A stretch of DNA of 64,000 nucleotides from Pseudolysinimonas_A sp947085045 (GCA_947085045.1 CAMTUU010000003.1:62001-126000); one strand, 5' to 3'. Positions 1 to 9,834 are shown, counted from the first letter of the stretch. Numbers and translations are program-made. Notes: generated by a model from the sequence alone, not told the origin.

Positions 1-279
1 GTGCGCCACCCCGCGGAAGGGAAGCAGGTGGTGCTCGCACATCGAGCGGAACTCGAGCCCCCGCAACAGCACGAGGTCGCCGCGCTCCCCGTCACCCGCC
101 GCGTCGACGCCCGCGTGGAGCACCGCCACCGGGTCGACGCCGATCCCGGCGAAGTACTCGGCGTACGCCTCCGCCACCCGCTTCGGGGTGCGCTGGAGTC
201 CGGGGCGCGTCGCATCTTCGCCGATCGCTGCGAGCAGCTCGGCCACGGCGACCTCGATGCGGCCCTGGTCGACGGTCAT
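1..279 (-). CDS. folE: GTP cyclohydrolase I, N-terminal part (cut by window edge)
   Basis: Makes 7,8-dihydroneopterin triphosphate from GTP, the first step of folate synthesis. The visible 93 residues start MTVDQGRIEVAVAELL and reach EFRSMCEHHLLPFRGVAH. The CEHHLLPF segment is the zinc and active-site signature of FolE (the Cys is a zinc ligand). The ATG at 279 lies 7 bp after the ftsH stop, so folE is last in the visible tilS-hpt-ftsH-folE order, which is typical of actinobacteria. The C-terminal half lies left of the window. The family assignment is secure; nothing looks damaged in the visible part. Confidence 0.93.
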   Translation of the reverse strand, partial: MTVDQGRIEVAVAELLAAIGEDATRPGLQRTPKRVAEAYAEYFAGIGVDPVAVLHAGVDAAGDGERGDLVLLRGLEFRSMCEHHLLPFRGVAH

Positions 280-286
280 CGCCGCG

Positions 287-2308
<2,022 letters not shown>

Positions 2309-2374
2309 GAGACAGCCAGGGTATCGCCCCATTACTGGGCGCCGCCCCGGTGTTCGCCCGAGGAGTAACGAGAG

Positions 2375-2926
2375 TCAGCTGTAGACGTGCGGGGCGAGGA
2401 TGCCGATCGACCGAAGGTTGCGGTAGCGCTCGGCGTAGTCGAGGCCGTAGCCGACGACGAACGCGTTCGGGATCTCGAAGCCGACGTAGTGGGCCTCGAT
2501 GTCGACCTTCGCGGCCTCGGGTTTGCGCAGCAGCGCGCAGATCTCCAGCGACGCCGGATTGCGGCTCTCGAGGTTGGATCGCAGCCACGACAGGGTGAGC
2601 CCCGAGTCGACGATGTCCTCGACGATGAGCACGTGCCGGCCGGCGATGTCGGTGTCGAGATCCTTCACGATGCGCACGACGCCACTGGACTCCGTCGAGG
2701 TGCCGTACGACGAGGTCGCCATCCAGTCCATCTCGACGTCGCGCTTGAGTTCGCGCGCGAGGTCGGCCATCACCATGACGGCGCCCTTGAGCACGCCGAC
2801 GATGAGCAGGTCGCGGCCCGCGTAGTCGGCCTCGATCTCGCGGCACATCTCGGCGATGCGTTCGCGGATCTGCTGCTCGGTGTAGAGCACCTCGGTGAGG
2901 TCGCCCTCGATGTCAGCCGTGTCCAT
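2375..2926 (-). CDS. hpt: Hypoxanthine phosphoribosyltransferase
   Basis: Purine salvage enzyme that joins hypoxanthine or guanine to PRPP, giving IMP or GMP in the cytosol. The 183-residue protein has the PRPP-binding loop VLIVEDIVDSGLT at about 99-111, the hallmark of type I phosphoribosyltransferases, and normal length. The ATG at 2926 follows a GAGAAAG ribosome-binding site. It overlaps the 3' end of tilS by 14 bp, which suggests translational coupling in a tilS-hpt-ftsH-folE operon. A longer in-frame start at 2965 lacks family support. Confidence 0.95.
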   Translation of the reverse strand: MDTADIEGDLTEVLYTEQQIRERIAEMCREIEADYAGRDLLIVGVLKGAVMVMADLARELKRDVEMDWMATSSYGTSTESSGVVRIVKDLDTDIAGRHVLIVEDIVDSGLTLSWLRSNLESRNPASLEICALLRKPEAAKVDIEAHYVGFEIPNAFVVGYGLDYAERYRNLRSIGILAPHVYS

Positions 2927-3911
2927 CGCCGTCTTTCTCTCGTGCCCGGAACTCGATTCTGCCATCGGCTCTCACGACCGAGACGCCGGGCACGTCGATC
3001 GGCCCCTGGCCCCGCCAGTCGGTCACCAGCCGGGCGATCTGGAGGGTGTGGGCGCGGCTGAGCGACACCCCGAACTCGCTCCGCACGATGAAGCGGATGA
3101 TGCGCTGCCGCAACGCCGCCGGGTTGGCGGCGAGCGCCCCCACCGCGACCGCGATGCCCCCGTCGATGAACTCCGCGAGCTCCCCGGCGACCTCGTCGAT
3201 CATCGTCGCGAAGGCGTCCTCGTCTTCGCGCAGGGCCTCGGCGGTGCGGGCGAGCGCCTCCGCGACTCCCGGCCCGAGTTCGGCTTCGAGCACGGGCAGC
3301 ACGTCTTGGCGCACCCTGACGCGGGTGAACGACGGATCGCCGTTGTGCGGGTCCACCCAGGGCTCGAGGCCCTCGTCGACGCAGGCCCGCACGGTCGTCG
3401 ACCGGCGGATGCCGAGCAGCGGCCGGCGGTACAGCCCCGCCACGGGCGCCATGCCCTGCAGGCTGCCGCCGCCGGAGCCACGGGCCAACCCGAGCAGCAC
3501 CGTCTCGGCCTGGTCGTCGAGGGTGTGCCCGAGCAGCACCGCGACGGCCCCGAGTTCGCCGGCGACCGACGTCAGGGCGTCGTACCGAGCGGCCCGCGCC
3601 GCCGCCTCCGGTCCCGCGCCGGAGTCCGACGGGACCGTGACCCGCACGACGCGCACGTGACCCAACCCCAGGCTCTCGGCCTGCTGCCTCGCCCGCTCGG
3701 CTACGGCATCCGATCCGCTCTGCAGCTGGTGGTCGACGATCACCGCACCCGACCGACCCGGAGCCTCGAACGCGAGGGCGGCGGCGAGGGACAGGGAATC
3801 GGGGCCTCCGGACAGCGCGACCAGGACGAGCCCTTCGGCGGGGAGGGACGACCGCACGGCCCGGCGCACATCCGCGACAGCAGGCGAGAGAGACGGCCGG
3901 AAAGAACCCAT
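2913..3911 (-). CDS. tilS: tRNA(Ile)-lysidine synthase
   Basis: Modifies C34 of the CAU-anticodon tRNA-Ile to lysidine using ATP and lysine, so that it reads AUA codons. The PP-loop ATP pyrophosphatase motif SGGPDS is at residues 34-39, followed by the N-type ATPase domain. The 332-residue length suits actinobacterial TilS. The ATG at 3911 is preceded by TAACGT (3918-3923, read on the minus strand) with a 6-base gap, so the transcript probably begins at or beside the start codon (leaderless). It heads the operon and diverges from ppa across 44 bp. Confidence 0.94.
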   Translation of the reverse strand: MGSFRPSLSPAVADVRRAVRSSLPAEGLVLVALSGGPDSLSLAAALAFEAPGRSGAVIVDHQLQSGSDAVAERARQQAESLGLGHVRVVRVTVPSDSGAGPEAAARAARYDALTSVAGELGAVAVLLGHTLDDQAETVLLGLARGSGGGSLQGMAPVAGLYRRPLLGIRRSTTVRACVDEGLEPWVDPHNGDPSFTRVRVRQDVLPVLEAELGPGVAEALARTAEALREDEDAFATMIDEVAGELAEFIDGGIAVAVGALAANPAALRQRIIRFIVRSEFGVSLSRAHTLQIARLVTDWRGQGPIDVPGVSVVRADGRIEFRAREKDGDGHG

Positions 3912-3955
3912 CGGCTAACGTTAGACCCGCCTTTCGGCCCGAACTCAGGAGCATC

Positions 3956-4447
3956 ATGTCCGACAGCTACGCCATCGTCATCGAGTGCCCGAAGGGCAGC
4001 CGCAACAAGTACGAGATCGACCACGTCACTGGTCGCGTCATGCTCGACCGTGTGCTGTACACCCCGATGGCCTACCCCACCGACTACGGCTTCTTCGAGA
4101 ACACCCTCGCCGACGATGGCGACCCGCTCGACGTGCTCGTGCTCGGCGAGTACCCGCTGTTCCCCGGCATCGGCATGCTCGTGCGACCCGTCGGGGTCTT
4201 CAAGATGACGGATGACGGCGGCGGCGACGCCAAGGTCATCGCCGTCGCCGCGAAGGACCCGCGCTGGGACCACATCCAGGACCTCGCCGACATCCCGGAG
4301 TACAAGGTCAAGGAGATCGAGCACTTCTTCGAGCACTACAAGGACCTCGAGCCGGGCAAGTGGGTCAAGACGGACGGGTGGGGCGACAAGGCCGAGGCGC
4401 TGTCGATCATCGAGGCGTCGTACTCGGCGTACGTGCCGAACCAGTAG
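3956..4447 (+). CDS. ppa: Inorganic pyrophosphatase (family I)
   Basis: Cytosolic Mg-dependent hydrolase of pyrophosphate to phosphate, pulling biosynthetic reactions forward. The 163-residue protein carries the family I signature DDGDPLDVLV at 53-62, whose aspartates bind metal, and the substrate-binding stretch YPTDYGFFENT at 40-50. An AGGAG ribosome-binding site precedes the ATG. It stands alone on the plus strand, divergent from tilS. The 73 bp after the stop hold only a weak GC-rich inverted repeat (CTCGGC/GCCGAG) that might help termination between it and the convergent lipoprotein gene. Confidence 0.96.
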   Translation: MSDSYAIVIECPKGSRNKYEIDHVTGRVMLDRVLYTPMAYPTDYGFFENTLADDGDPLDVLVLGEYPLFPGIGMLVRPVGVFKMTDDGGGDAKVIAVAAKDPRWDHIQDLADIPEYKVKEIEHFFEHYKDLEPGKWVKTDGWGDKAEALSIIEASYSAYVPNQ

Positions 4448-4520
4448 GTCTCGGCACGCGCCACTCGACCGCCGAGGGGGAACGCGACCGTCGACGAGGC
4501 CGGTGGATCCCGGGGGCGGG

Positions 4521-5309
4521 TCAGACCGAACCCTGGTCGCCGATCAGGCAGCCGAAGCCGCCCTGGGCCTGCTGCACCCACGCCGACGCGGTGGCGACCC
4601 GCTGAGCGGCCGACGACAGCTGGATGACGCAGTCGCGCCAGCGGATGTCGACCGCCGAGCGGGCGTCGGTCTCGAGCCCGAAGTAGCCCTGCGCGACCTG
4701 CTGCTCGAGGTCGGTGCGGTCGGGGATCACCGGGTCGCCGAGCAGCAGGCTGACGAACTCGGCCTCGCCCGATCCGGTGACGACGGGCACGGTGCAGCCG
4801 AAGGTCCCGACTCCGTCCTGCGTCGCAGCCACGTCGGCGCCCTCGCCGAACGACGCGATCGTGCCGCCGGCGGCGATGGCGACCGCCATCCCCTCGGGCC
4901 AGTCGCCCGTCGTCACGAGCTGCGAGGTGATGACCCCGGTGGGCTCCAGTCCGGGAAAGATCTCGAGCTGCGAGGTGATCGCGTTCGGGCACTCGTCCTG
5001 CACGGCCTGGAGGTCCGCGGGTGAGGAGGCGGCGCCCTGCGCCCGCGCGAACGTCAGCTCCAGACGCACCTCCTGCTCGCCCACCTCGGCCGTCGCCGAG
5101 ACGCGCAGGAAGGCGGTGCCGGGCAGCGCGGCGACCGTCGTCGGCGGTGTGGTCGGGACGACGACCGGCGCGCTCGTCGTGGGCGTCGAGGTCGCGCTCT
5201 CCGTGGGCGTCGGCGTCGGGCCGGCGACGACCCCGCACCCCGCCAGCGCGACGACGGCGACGGTGGTGACGAGAGCGAGCTGGGCGAGGGGGAGCATCCT
5301 GCGGCGCAT
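4521..5309 (-). CDS. Secreted lipoprotein of unknown function
   Basis: The 262-residue product starts with a basic N-terminus, a hydrophobic stretch and a lipobox ending LAGCGVV, so it should be cut and lipid-anchored at the Cys near residue 25. A Thr/Pro/Ser-rich linker follows, as in many cell-envelope proteins. The remaining domain is unrecognised but contains cysteines near 127, 194 and 248 that might form disulphides outside the cell. It lies 12 bp downstream of the NlpC/P60 hydrolase gene on the same strand, so it is probably the last gene of that cell-wall operon. The start at 5309 is followed by another ATG at 5297, which is equally possible. Confidence 0.72.
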   Translation of the reverse strand: MRRRMLPLAQLALVTTVAVVALAGCGVVAGPTPTPTESATSTPTTSAPVVVPTTPPTTVAALPGTAFLRVSATAEVGEQEVRLELTFARAQGAASSPADLQAVQDECPNAITSQLEIFPGLEPTGVITSQLVTTGDWPEGMAVAIAAGGTIASFGEGADVAATQDGVGTFGCTVPVVTGSGEAEFVSLLLGDPVIPDRTDLEQQVAQGYFGLETDARSAVDIRWRDCVIQLSSAAQRVATASAWVQQAQGGFGCLIGDQGSV

Positions 5310-5321
5310 CCCCCGATTGTG

Positions 5322-6563
5322 TCAGCCCGTCGGCCTGCCCACGTAGGGAACCAGGCTGCTGTATCGAACATTCACGATCCGAACGGGCACCGACGGGTTC
5401 GCCGCCTCGATCATCTTGCCGCCGCCGAGATAGATCGCGACATGCCACTTGCGCGACGCCGAGGCCGAACCGCCGTCGGAGTAGTACAGCAGATCCCCGC
5501 GCTGGGCTTGCGCGAGCGGCACCAGCCGGCCCTGCGCCGACATGTAGTTGTACTGGTCGGTCGAGGAGTGGGTGCCGATGTAGACGCCCACCGATGCGTA
5601 CGAGGCCTTGGTGAGCCCCGAGCAGTCCCAGGAGTTGGGGCCCATCCCGCCGAAGACGTAGGGCTCACCGAGTTGGGCGGCGGCGTAGGCGATCGCGTTC
5701 TCGACCGCGCTCGACACCGGGGCGGGCGCCGTCGGGGCCGTCGGGGCTGTCGGCGCGGTGGGCGTGCTCGGTGCCGTGACGACCGGGGGCGCCGGAGATC
5801 CGGGCGGGTTCGCCGCGAGCCCCTGCTCGTAGCCGCGCTCCAGGGCCAGGGTGGTGCCCTTCAGCGCGGCGAGTTGCGCGTACATCCGATCCATGTCGGC
5901 GCGTTGATCGTCGGCCCTCGCCTGCGCGGCTTCGGCCGCCTCCTGCGCGACGGTGGCCTTCTCCTGCGCGGCGTCGGACAGCTTCCGACGCTGAGCCTCG
6001 GCGGCGCGGGCATCCTTCGAGAGCGCCTGCGCGGTCTTCTTGTCGTAGATGGCGCGTTCGAGCATCTCCGCCGACGATGCCGTGAGCCGGTCGGCGGTGC
6101 CGAGTCGAGCGAGCAGAGAGTCGGCGTCATCCGCCGAGCCGAGCAGCAGCCCGAGAGTGACGTCGCCGCCGCCGTTGCGGGCGAGCTGGGCCACGATCAC
6201 CGCGACCCGCTGCTCGGACTCGTCGGCGCGATCCTGCGCGGCAGCCGACTGCCCCTTGAGCTTGTCGAGCTTGGCGGTGGCGTCGTCGAGCTCCTTCTGG
6301 GCGATCGCGTAATCTTCGCGCAGCACCAGCGCGACGTGGGTGAGGTCCGCGACCTCGGCTTCCAGGCCACTCAGGATGCCCTCGATCTCCGCGATCTTCC
6401 CGGCGACCGCGGTCTCGTCGGACCGGGCCTGCTCGACCTCGTCCCAGGTCGGGTAGTCGGGCTGACGGACGGCCATCGCGGGCATCGGGTTGGCGAACGC
6501 CAGCAGAAGAGTCGCCGGCACCCCCGCCGCGACGGCGCGCTTCGCGCGCCTGTTGTCTCCCAT
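5322..6563 (-). CDS. Secreted NlpC/P60 peptidoglycan endopeptidase with coiled-coil N-terminus
   Basis: Predicted cell-wall hydrolase cutting stem peptides (RipA-like architecture). The 413-residue protein has a signal peptide of about 31 residues (ending PMPAMA), long Ala/Glu-rich coiled coils at roughly 35-245, a Pro/Thr linker with repeated APT units, and a C-terminal NlpC/P60 domain. The catalytic Cys is in DCSGLT (Cys314) and the His in WHVAIYLGGG (His374). The Gly-rich fold and length are normal. An AGGGGAGA ribosome-binding site precedes the ATG. It sits 30 bp after the M23 gene and 12 bp before the lipoprotein gene. The segment DYPTWDEV after the signal peptide also occurs in the two upstream M23 proteins (DYPTWEEV, DYPSWSDV), so the three share a related N-terminal module. 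The coiled coil may hold the enzyme inactive until a partner binds, as known for RipA and FtsEX-linked hydrolases. Confidence 0.9.
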   Translation of the reverse strand: MGDNRRAKRAVAAGVPATLLLAFANPMPAMAVRQPDYPTWDEVEQARSDETAVAGKIAEIEGILSGLEAEVADLTHVALVLREDYAIAQKELDDATAKLDKLKGQSAAAQDRADESEQRVAVIVAQLARNGGGDVTLGLLLGSADDADSLLARLGTADRLTASSAEMLERAIYDKKTAQALSKDARAAEAQRRKLSDAAQEKATVAQEAAEAAQARADDQRADMDRMYAQLAALKGTTLALERGYEQGLAANPPGSPAPPVVTAPSTPTAPTAPTAPTAPAPVSSAVENAIAYAAAQLGEPYVFGGMGPNSWDCSGLTKASYASVGVYIGTHSSTDQYNYMSAQGRLVPLAQAQRGDLLYYSDGGSASASRKWHVAIYLGGGKMIEAANPSVPVRIVNVRYSSLVPYVGRPTG

Positions 6564-6593
6564 GATGTCTCCCCTTGCTGGTGGCGCTCCGGG

Positions 6594-7832
6594 TCAGAGC
6601 GTGATGCCCTGGTCGCGCATGAACTGAACGGGATCGGTGGTGTTCAGGTTGCCGCCGACGCGCACCATGTAGTGCAGGTGGCAGCCGGTCGAGTATCCGG
6701 TCGTCCCCGTCCGCGCGATCGGCTGACCCGGGTCGACCTGCTGACCGACGCTGACCCCGATTCCGCCCGGCATGATGTGGGCGTAGCCGGTGCCGGTGCC
6801 GTCGCCGTTGTCGATCGCGACGTAATAGCCCCACGAGCCGTACCAGCCGGCGTAGGTGACCGTTCCGGAATGCGCGGCGTAGATCGTCGCAGCGCAGCCG
6901 ATTCCGGCCATGTCGGTGCCCGTGTGCCAGGCGCGTGTGCCCTTGAACGGGTCGGCACGCCAGCCGTAGTTGCTGCTGATGAATCCGCCGCTCAGGGGGC
7001 GGGCCCAGCCGGTCGAGCTGATCTGACCGCCGGCGTTGTCGCCCCACTGCGCCCGGATCCCCGCGCTGTACTGCGCGCTGGTCTCGGCGCTGATCCCCGC
7101 GAGATACTCGATTCGGGCACGTAGCTCGGCGATGTCCCGCTCGGTCTGCGCCAGCTTCTCCGCGGCGGCGATCGCGGCATCCTGGGCGACCGTGAACGCC
7201 GCTTCGAACGCGAGACGCAACTCTTCGAGGATGCCCTGCGCCACCTCGGCCTGCGCGGCCAGCGCGTTCGCGCGATTGCGCAACTCGATCGCCTCGGCGT
7301 ACAGGTCGGCGTAGCGGTCACCGATCACCCGGTTGAGCTCGAGGCGGTCGAGCAGCACGTCGGGCGACCCCGGCGTGGTGAATAGCTGCGGGGTGAGATC
7401 GGCTCCGCGGCCCGACTTGCTCATCTCGGCGATGATCTGGGCGGCGACCGAGAACGCCTCCTTCGCCTCGGCCTCGGCGGCGCCGGTCTGGTCGAGCAGC
7501 GACTGCGTCTCCACGTTCTGCTTGTCGTAGGCGTCCTGCGCTTCGGCGAGCAGTGCGCCCTTGGCGTCGGCGTCGTCCTGCGTGCGCTGCGCCTCGTCCT
7601 GGAGTCCCTGCAACTGACCGGTCAGGTCTGCACTGAGCGCCGTGGCCTGGGCTTCGTTGCGCTTCGCGGCGACGACCTCCTCCCAGGTGGGGTAGTCGGC
7701 GGCGACCGCGGCCTGCGTCGGGGTGAGGCCGCCGCCGAGCGGAACGAGGGCGAGGGCGAGGGCGGCGGCGAGCACACGGAGGCCCCGCGCGAATCGTTCG
7801 CTGCTGGCCCCCCGGCTGGACTGACGCCCCAT
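6594..7832 (-). CDS. Secreted M23 (LytM-type) peptidoglycan endopeptidase with coiled coils, copy A
   Basis: Predicted zinc endopeptidase acting on peptidoglycan outside the membrane. The 412-residue protein has a signal sequence ending near TPTQAAVA, the module DYPTWEEV, about 220 residues of coiled coil, and a C-terminal M23 domain. Zinc ligands are His303 and Asp307 (HTGTD) and the second His of HLH at 385-387; the catalytic-type His in GYAHI is also present, so it looks active. The ATG at 7832 follows GCGGGGAAAC; the same ribosome-binding arrangement precedes the paralogue at 9253, which decided the start. A longer in-frame start at 7910 would include the leader. It heads an operon with the NlpC/P60 gene and the lipoprotein. 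Confidence 0.9.
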   Translation of the reverse strand: MGRQSSRGASSERFARGLRVLAAALALALVPLGGGLTPTQAAVAADYPTWEEVVAAKRNEAQATALSADLTGQLQGLQDEAQRTQDDADAKGALLAEAQDAYDKQNVETQSLLDQTGAAEAEAKEAFSVAAQIIAEMSKSGRGADLTPQLFTTPGSPDVLLDRLELNRVIGDRYADLYAEAIELRNRANALAAQAEVAQGILEELRLAFEAAFTVAQDAAIAAAEKLAQTERDIAELRARIEYLAGISAETSAQYSAGIRAQWGDNAGGQISSTGWARPLSGGFISSNYGWRADPFKGTRAWHTGTDMAGIGCAATIYAAHSGTVTYAGWYGSWGYYVAIDNGDGTGTGYAHIMPGGIGVSVGQQVDPGQPIARTGTTGYSTGCHLHYMVRVGGNLNTTDPVQFMRDQGITL

Positions 7833-7902
7833 GTTTCCCCGCTTCTTCCTGCCGGCCGAATCACTCGCCGTCCCAGGAACAACTTCGGCAACACTAACAA
7901 CA

Positions 7903-7975
7903 AGTCTCAACGGCGACTTGAACCTAGTTCAGGGGTGCGGATGCGTCGGGCTCATCCTCGGGGTGTCCGACATCC
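7903..7975 (-). promoter_or_regulatory. Conserved upstream block of M23 copy A
   Basis: These 73 bp, about 70 bp before the start of copy A, align with 9321-9392 before copy B over nearly the whole length. Read toward the gene, both contain GGATGTCGGACACCCCG, then TAGGTT (a plausible -10), then CAAGTCG-CGTTGAGACT. In copy A the arms CAAGTC and GACTTG can pair, which would put a small hairpin at the very 5' end of the transcript. I infer a promoter plus a shared operator; no regulator is identified. Confidence 0.6.
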
Positions 7976-8002
7976 GGGCCGTGCGGTCGCGAGCGGTCGG
8001 GA

Positions 8003-9253
8003 TCAGCCGAGCACGATGCCCTGCTCCCGCATGAACTGAACGGGGTCGGTGATATCGCGATCGCCGTTCACCCGCACGTTGAACTGCAAGTGGCAGCCCG
8101 TCGACTGACCCGTCGAGCCGACCTTGGCGATCGGCTGGCCGGGGGCGACCTGCTGACCGACGCTCACGCCGATGCCGCCGGCCTGGATGTGGGCGTAGCC
8201 GGTACCGGTGCCGTCGCCGTGATTGATCGCGACGTAGTAGCCCCACGACCCGCTCCAGCCCGCGTAGGTGACGACTCCGGCGCGCGCCGCCCGGATCGTC
8301 GTCCCGCAGCTGTTGCCGGCGAGGTCGACGCCGGTGTGGAACTGGCGCTTGAAAGTGACCGGGTTGATGCGCCAGCCGTACGGGCTCGAGATGTACCCGC
8401 TGATCGGTCGCGTCCACCCGCTCTGGCTGATCTCGCCCGCGGCTCCGCCGCCCCACTGCGCCTGGATCCCGGCGTTGTAGTCGGCGGTGGTCTGCTGCCG
8501 CACGCCCGCCAAGTACTCGACACGGGCGCGCAGCTCCGCGATGTCCCGCTCGGTCTTCGCCAGCTGCGCGGCTGCCGCTTCGGCCGCGGCGACGGCTGCC
8601 TGCAACGCCGCCTCGGCCTTGATCCGCAGCTCGTCGAGGAGGCCCTGGGCGATCTCCGCCTGGCTGGCCAGGGCCTTCGCGCGGTTGCGCAGCTGGACGG
8701 CTTCGGCGTAGAGGCCGGCGTAGCGGTCGCCGACCACCCGGTTCATCTCGAGGCGCTGGAGCAACATGTCGGGCGACCCGGGGGTCGTGAACAACTGCGG
8801 CGTCAGGTCGGTCAAGCTGCCCGACTTGCTCATCTCCGCGATGATCCGCGCGGCGACCGCGTAGGCGTCCGCGGCCTGCGTCTCCGCCTCGGCGGTCTGG
8901 GCGATCAGCGACTCGGTCTCCAGCTTCTGCGCGTCGTAGGCATCCTGCGCTTCCGCGTACAGGACACCCTTGGCGTCCGCCTCCTGCTGCGTGCGCTGCG
9001 CTTCCTCCTGCAGGCCCTGGAGCTGGGCCTGGAGGCTGGCGCTCAACGCTTTCGCGTTCGCCTCGTTGTTGCGCGCGGCGACGACGTCGCTCCAGCTGGG
9101 ATAGTCGGCGACGACCGCCGACCTCGCCGGTGAGATCTCGCTCAGCGTCGGGATGAGCGCCAGAGCGACGGCGGCGGCGAGCACGCGGAGAGTCCGCGTG
9201 AGCCTCGCCGGCGCCTGCAGTGAGTGGGCCCCCCGGCCGGACAGTCGTTCCAC
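8003..9253 (-). CDS. Secreted M23-like protein with coiled coils, copy B, probably non-catalytic
   Basis: Paralogue of the adjacent downstream gene with the same layout: signal sequence, DYPSWSDV module, long Ala/Glu coiled coil, C-terminal M23 fold (416 residues). HTGVD (His306, Asp310) and GYAHI are kept. The final HxH motif, however, reads HLQ at 388-390, so the zinc-ligand His is replaced by Gln (codon CAG). The protein should bind zinc poorly or not at all and may work as an amidase activator or a peptidoglycan-binding scaffold, as EnvC- and NlpD-type degenerate LytM proteins do. The GTG at 9253 was chosen because GCGGGGAAC before it mirrors copy A and the protein lengths then match; a start at 9466 would run through the conserved promoter block. 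Confidence 0.86.
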   Translation of the reverse strand: MERLSGRGAHSLQAPARLTRTLRVLAAAVALALIPTLSEISPARSAVVADYPSWSDVVAARNNEANAKALSASLQAQLQGLQEEAQRTQQEADAKGVLYAEAQDAYDAQKLETESLIAQTAEAETQAADAYAVAARIIAEMSKSGSLTDLTPQLFTTPGSPDMLLQRLEMNRVVGDRYAGLYAEAVQLRNRAKALASQAEIAQGLLDELRIKAEAALQAAVAAAEAAAAQLAKTERDIAELRARVEYLAGVRQQTTADYNAGIQAQWGGGAAGEISQSGWTRPISGYISSPYGWRINPVTFKRQFHTGVDLAGNSCGTTIRAARAGVVTYAGWSGSWGYYVAINHGDGTGTGYAHIQAGGIGVSVGQQVAPGQPIAKVGSTGQSTGCHLQFNVRVNGDRDITDPVQFMREQGIVLG

Positions 9254-9320
9254 GTTCCCCGCACCAACTCGTTCGTCGTCATCGATTCGCCGCCCGGGAC
9301 CGACCCGCCGCGGCAGGAAA

Positions 9321-9392
9321 AGTCTCAACGACGACTTGAACCTAGCCCAGTGGCGCGGTCGAGCCGGTTCATCTGCGGGGTGTCCGACATCC
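9321..9392 (-). promoter_or_regulatory. Conserved upstream block of M23 copy B
   Basis: Counterpart of 7903-7975. It shares GGATGTCGGACACCCCG, TAGGTTCAAGTCG and CGTTGAGACT in the same order and spacing, about 70 bp before the GTG start. The intervening 20-25 bp are less conserved, which suggests that the kept parts are functional (regulator site, -10 and start of the leader) and not just recent duplication. Confidence 0.6.
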
Positions 9393-9407
9393 CGCCGGCG
9401 ATCGCGA

Positions 9408-9437
9408 TTGGCGTTAACGACGCGCCGACCGTATGCT
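9408..9437 (+). promoter_or_regulatory. Predicted promoter of the tRNA cluster
   Basis: TTGGCG (9408-9413) and TATGCT (9432-9437) are separated by 18 bp. Transcription would start near 9444, about 28 bases before tRNA-Glu. It points away from the M23 copy B promoter, with which it shares the intergenic region. Confidence 0.55.
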
Positions 9438-9471
9438 TGACCCTCGGTTGCTGTGCGGTCTCGCACTTCAC

Positions 9472-9544
9472 GGCCCCATCGTTTAGTGGCCTAGGACACC
9501 GCCCTTTCACGGCGGCAGCACGGGTTCGAATCCCGTTGGGGTCA
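9472..9544 (+). tRNA. tRNA-Glu (anticodon TTC)
   Basis: A full cloverleaf can be drawn: acceptor GGCCCCA paired with TGGGGTC, anticodon stem CCGCC/GGCGG with loop CTTTCAC (anticodon TTC), T arm ACGGG-TTCGAAT-CCCGT and discriminator A. CCA is not encoded. First of three tRNA genes in the same orientation. Confidence 0.95.
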
Positions 9545-9577
9545 CTCACACAGCACCGCCCACAACTCAATACGCAT

Positions 9578-9651
9578 GGCCCTGTAGCGCAGTTGGTTAG
9601 CGTGCCGCCCTGTCACGGCGGAGGTCGCGGGTTCAAGTCCCGTCAGGGTCG
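9578..9651 (+). tRNA. tRNA-Asp (anticodon GTC)
   Basis: Acceptor GGCCCTG pairs with CAGGGTC; the anticodon stem CCGCC/GGCGG encloses loop CTGTCAC (anticodon GTC); the T arm has GCGGG-TTCAAGT-CCCGT; the discriminator is G, the usual identity base for tRNA-Asp. It lies 33 bp after tRNA-Glu. CCA is not encoded. Confidence 0.95.
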
Positions 9652-9655
9652 CGGA

Positions 9656-9690
9656 GTGGAAGCCTTTCCGCGAGGAAAGGCTTCTTCCAC
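9656..9690 (+). other. Strong hairpin between tRNA-Asp and tRNA-Phe
   Basis: GAAGCCTTTCC and GGAAAGGCTTC form an 11-bp perfect stem around the tetraloop GCGA, extended by GTG/CAC with a small bulge. No T-run follows, so it is more likely an RNA-processing signal or a partial terminator than a full one. A second small inverted repeat (GTTCG/CGAAC) follows near 9700-9712. Confidence 0.6.
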
Positions 9691-9720
9691 ATCAGACGTC
9701 GTTCGACGAACGTCGGCTGA

Positions 9721-9796
9721 GGCTCTGTAGCTCAGTTGGTAGAGCGTCCGACTGAAAATCGGAAGGTCACCGGATCGACGCCGGTCGGAGCCACCA
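9721..9796 (+). tRNA. tRNA-Phe (anticodon GAA)
   Basis: Acceptor GGCTCTG pairs with CGGAGCC; the anticodon stem TCCGA/TCGGA encloses CTGAAAA (anticodon GAA); the discriminator is A and CCA is encoded in the DNA, unlike its two neighbours. The T loop reads ATCGACG, so position 54 is A instead of the nearly universal T. A rho-independent terminator follows 6 bp later. Confidence 0.94.
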
Positions 9797-9802
9797 GCGA
9801 AT

Positions 9803-9834
9803 CCCCCGCAGTTCGTCCGAACTGACGGGGGTTT
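9803..9834 (+). terminator. Rho-independent terminator of the tRNA cluster
   Basis: CCCCCG-CAGTTCG and CGAACTG-CGGGGG form a long stem with one bulged A and a 2-base loop, followed directly by TTT. It ends the tRNA unit before the glycosyltransferase gene. Confidence 0.85.

Noticed and set aside
7833..8002. Possible c-di-AMP (ydaO) riboswitch before the M23 genes, since these riboswitches often precede actinobacterial cell-wall hydrolases
   Set aside because: The predicted leader is only about 80-90 nt and the long conserved pseudo-symmetric stems of that riboswitch cannot be drawn; a covariance-model search would settle it.
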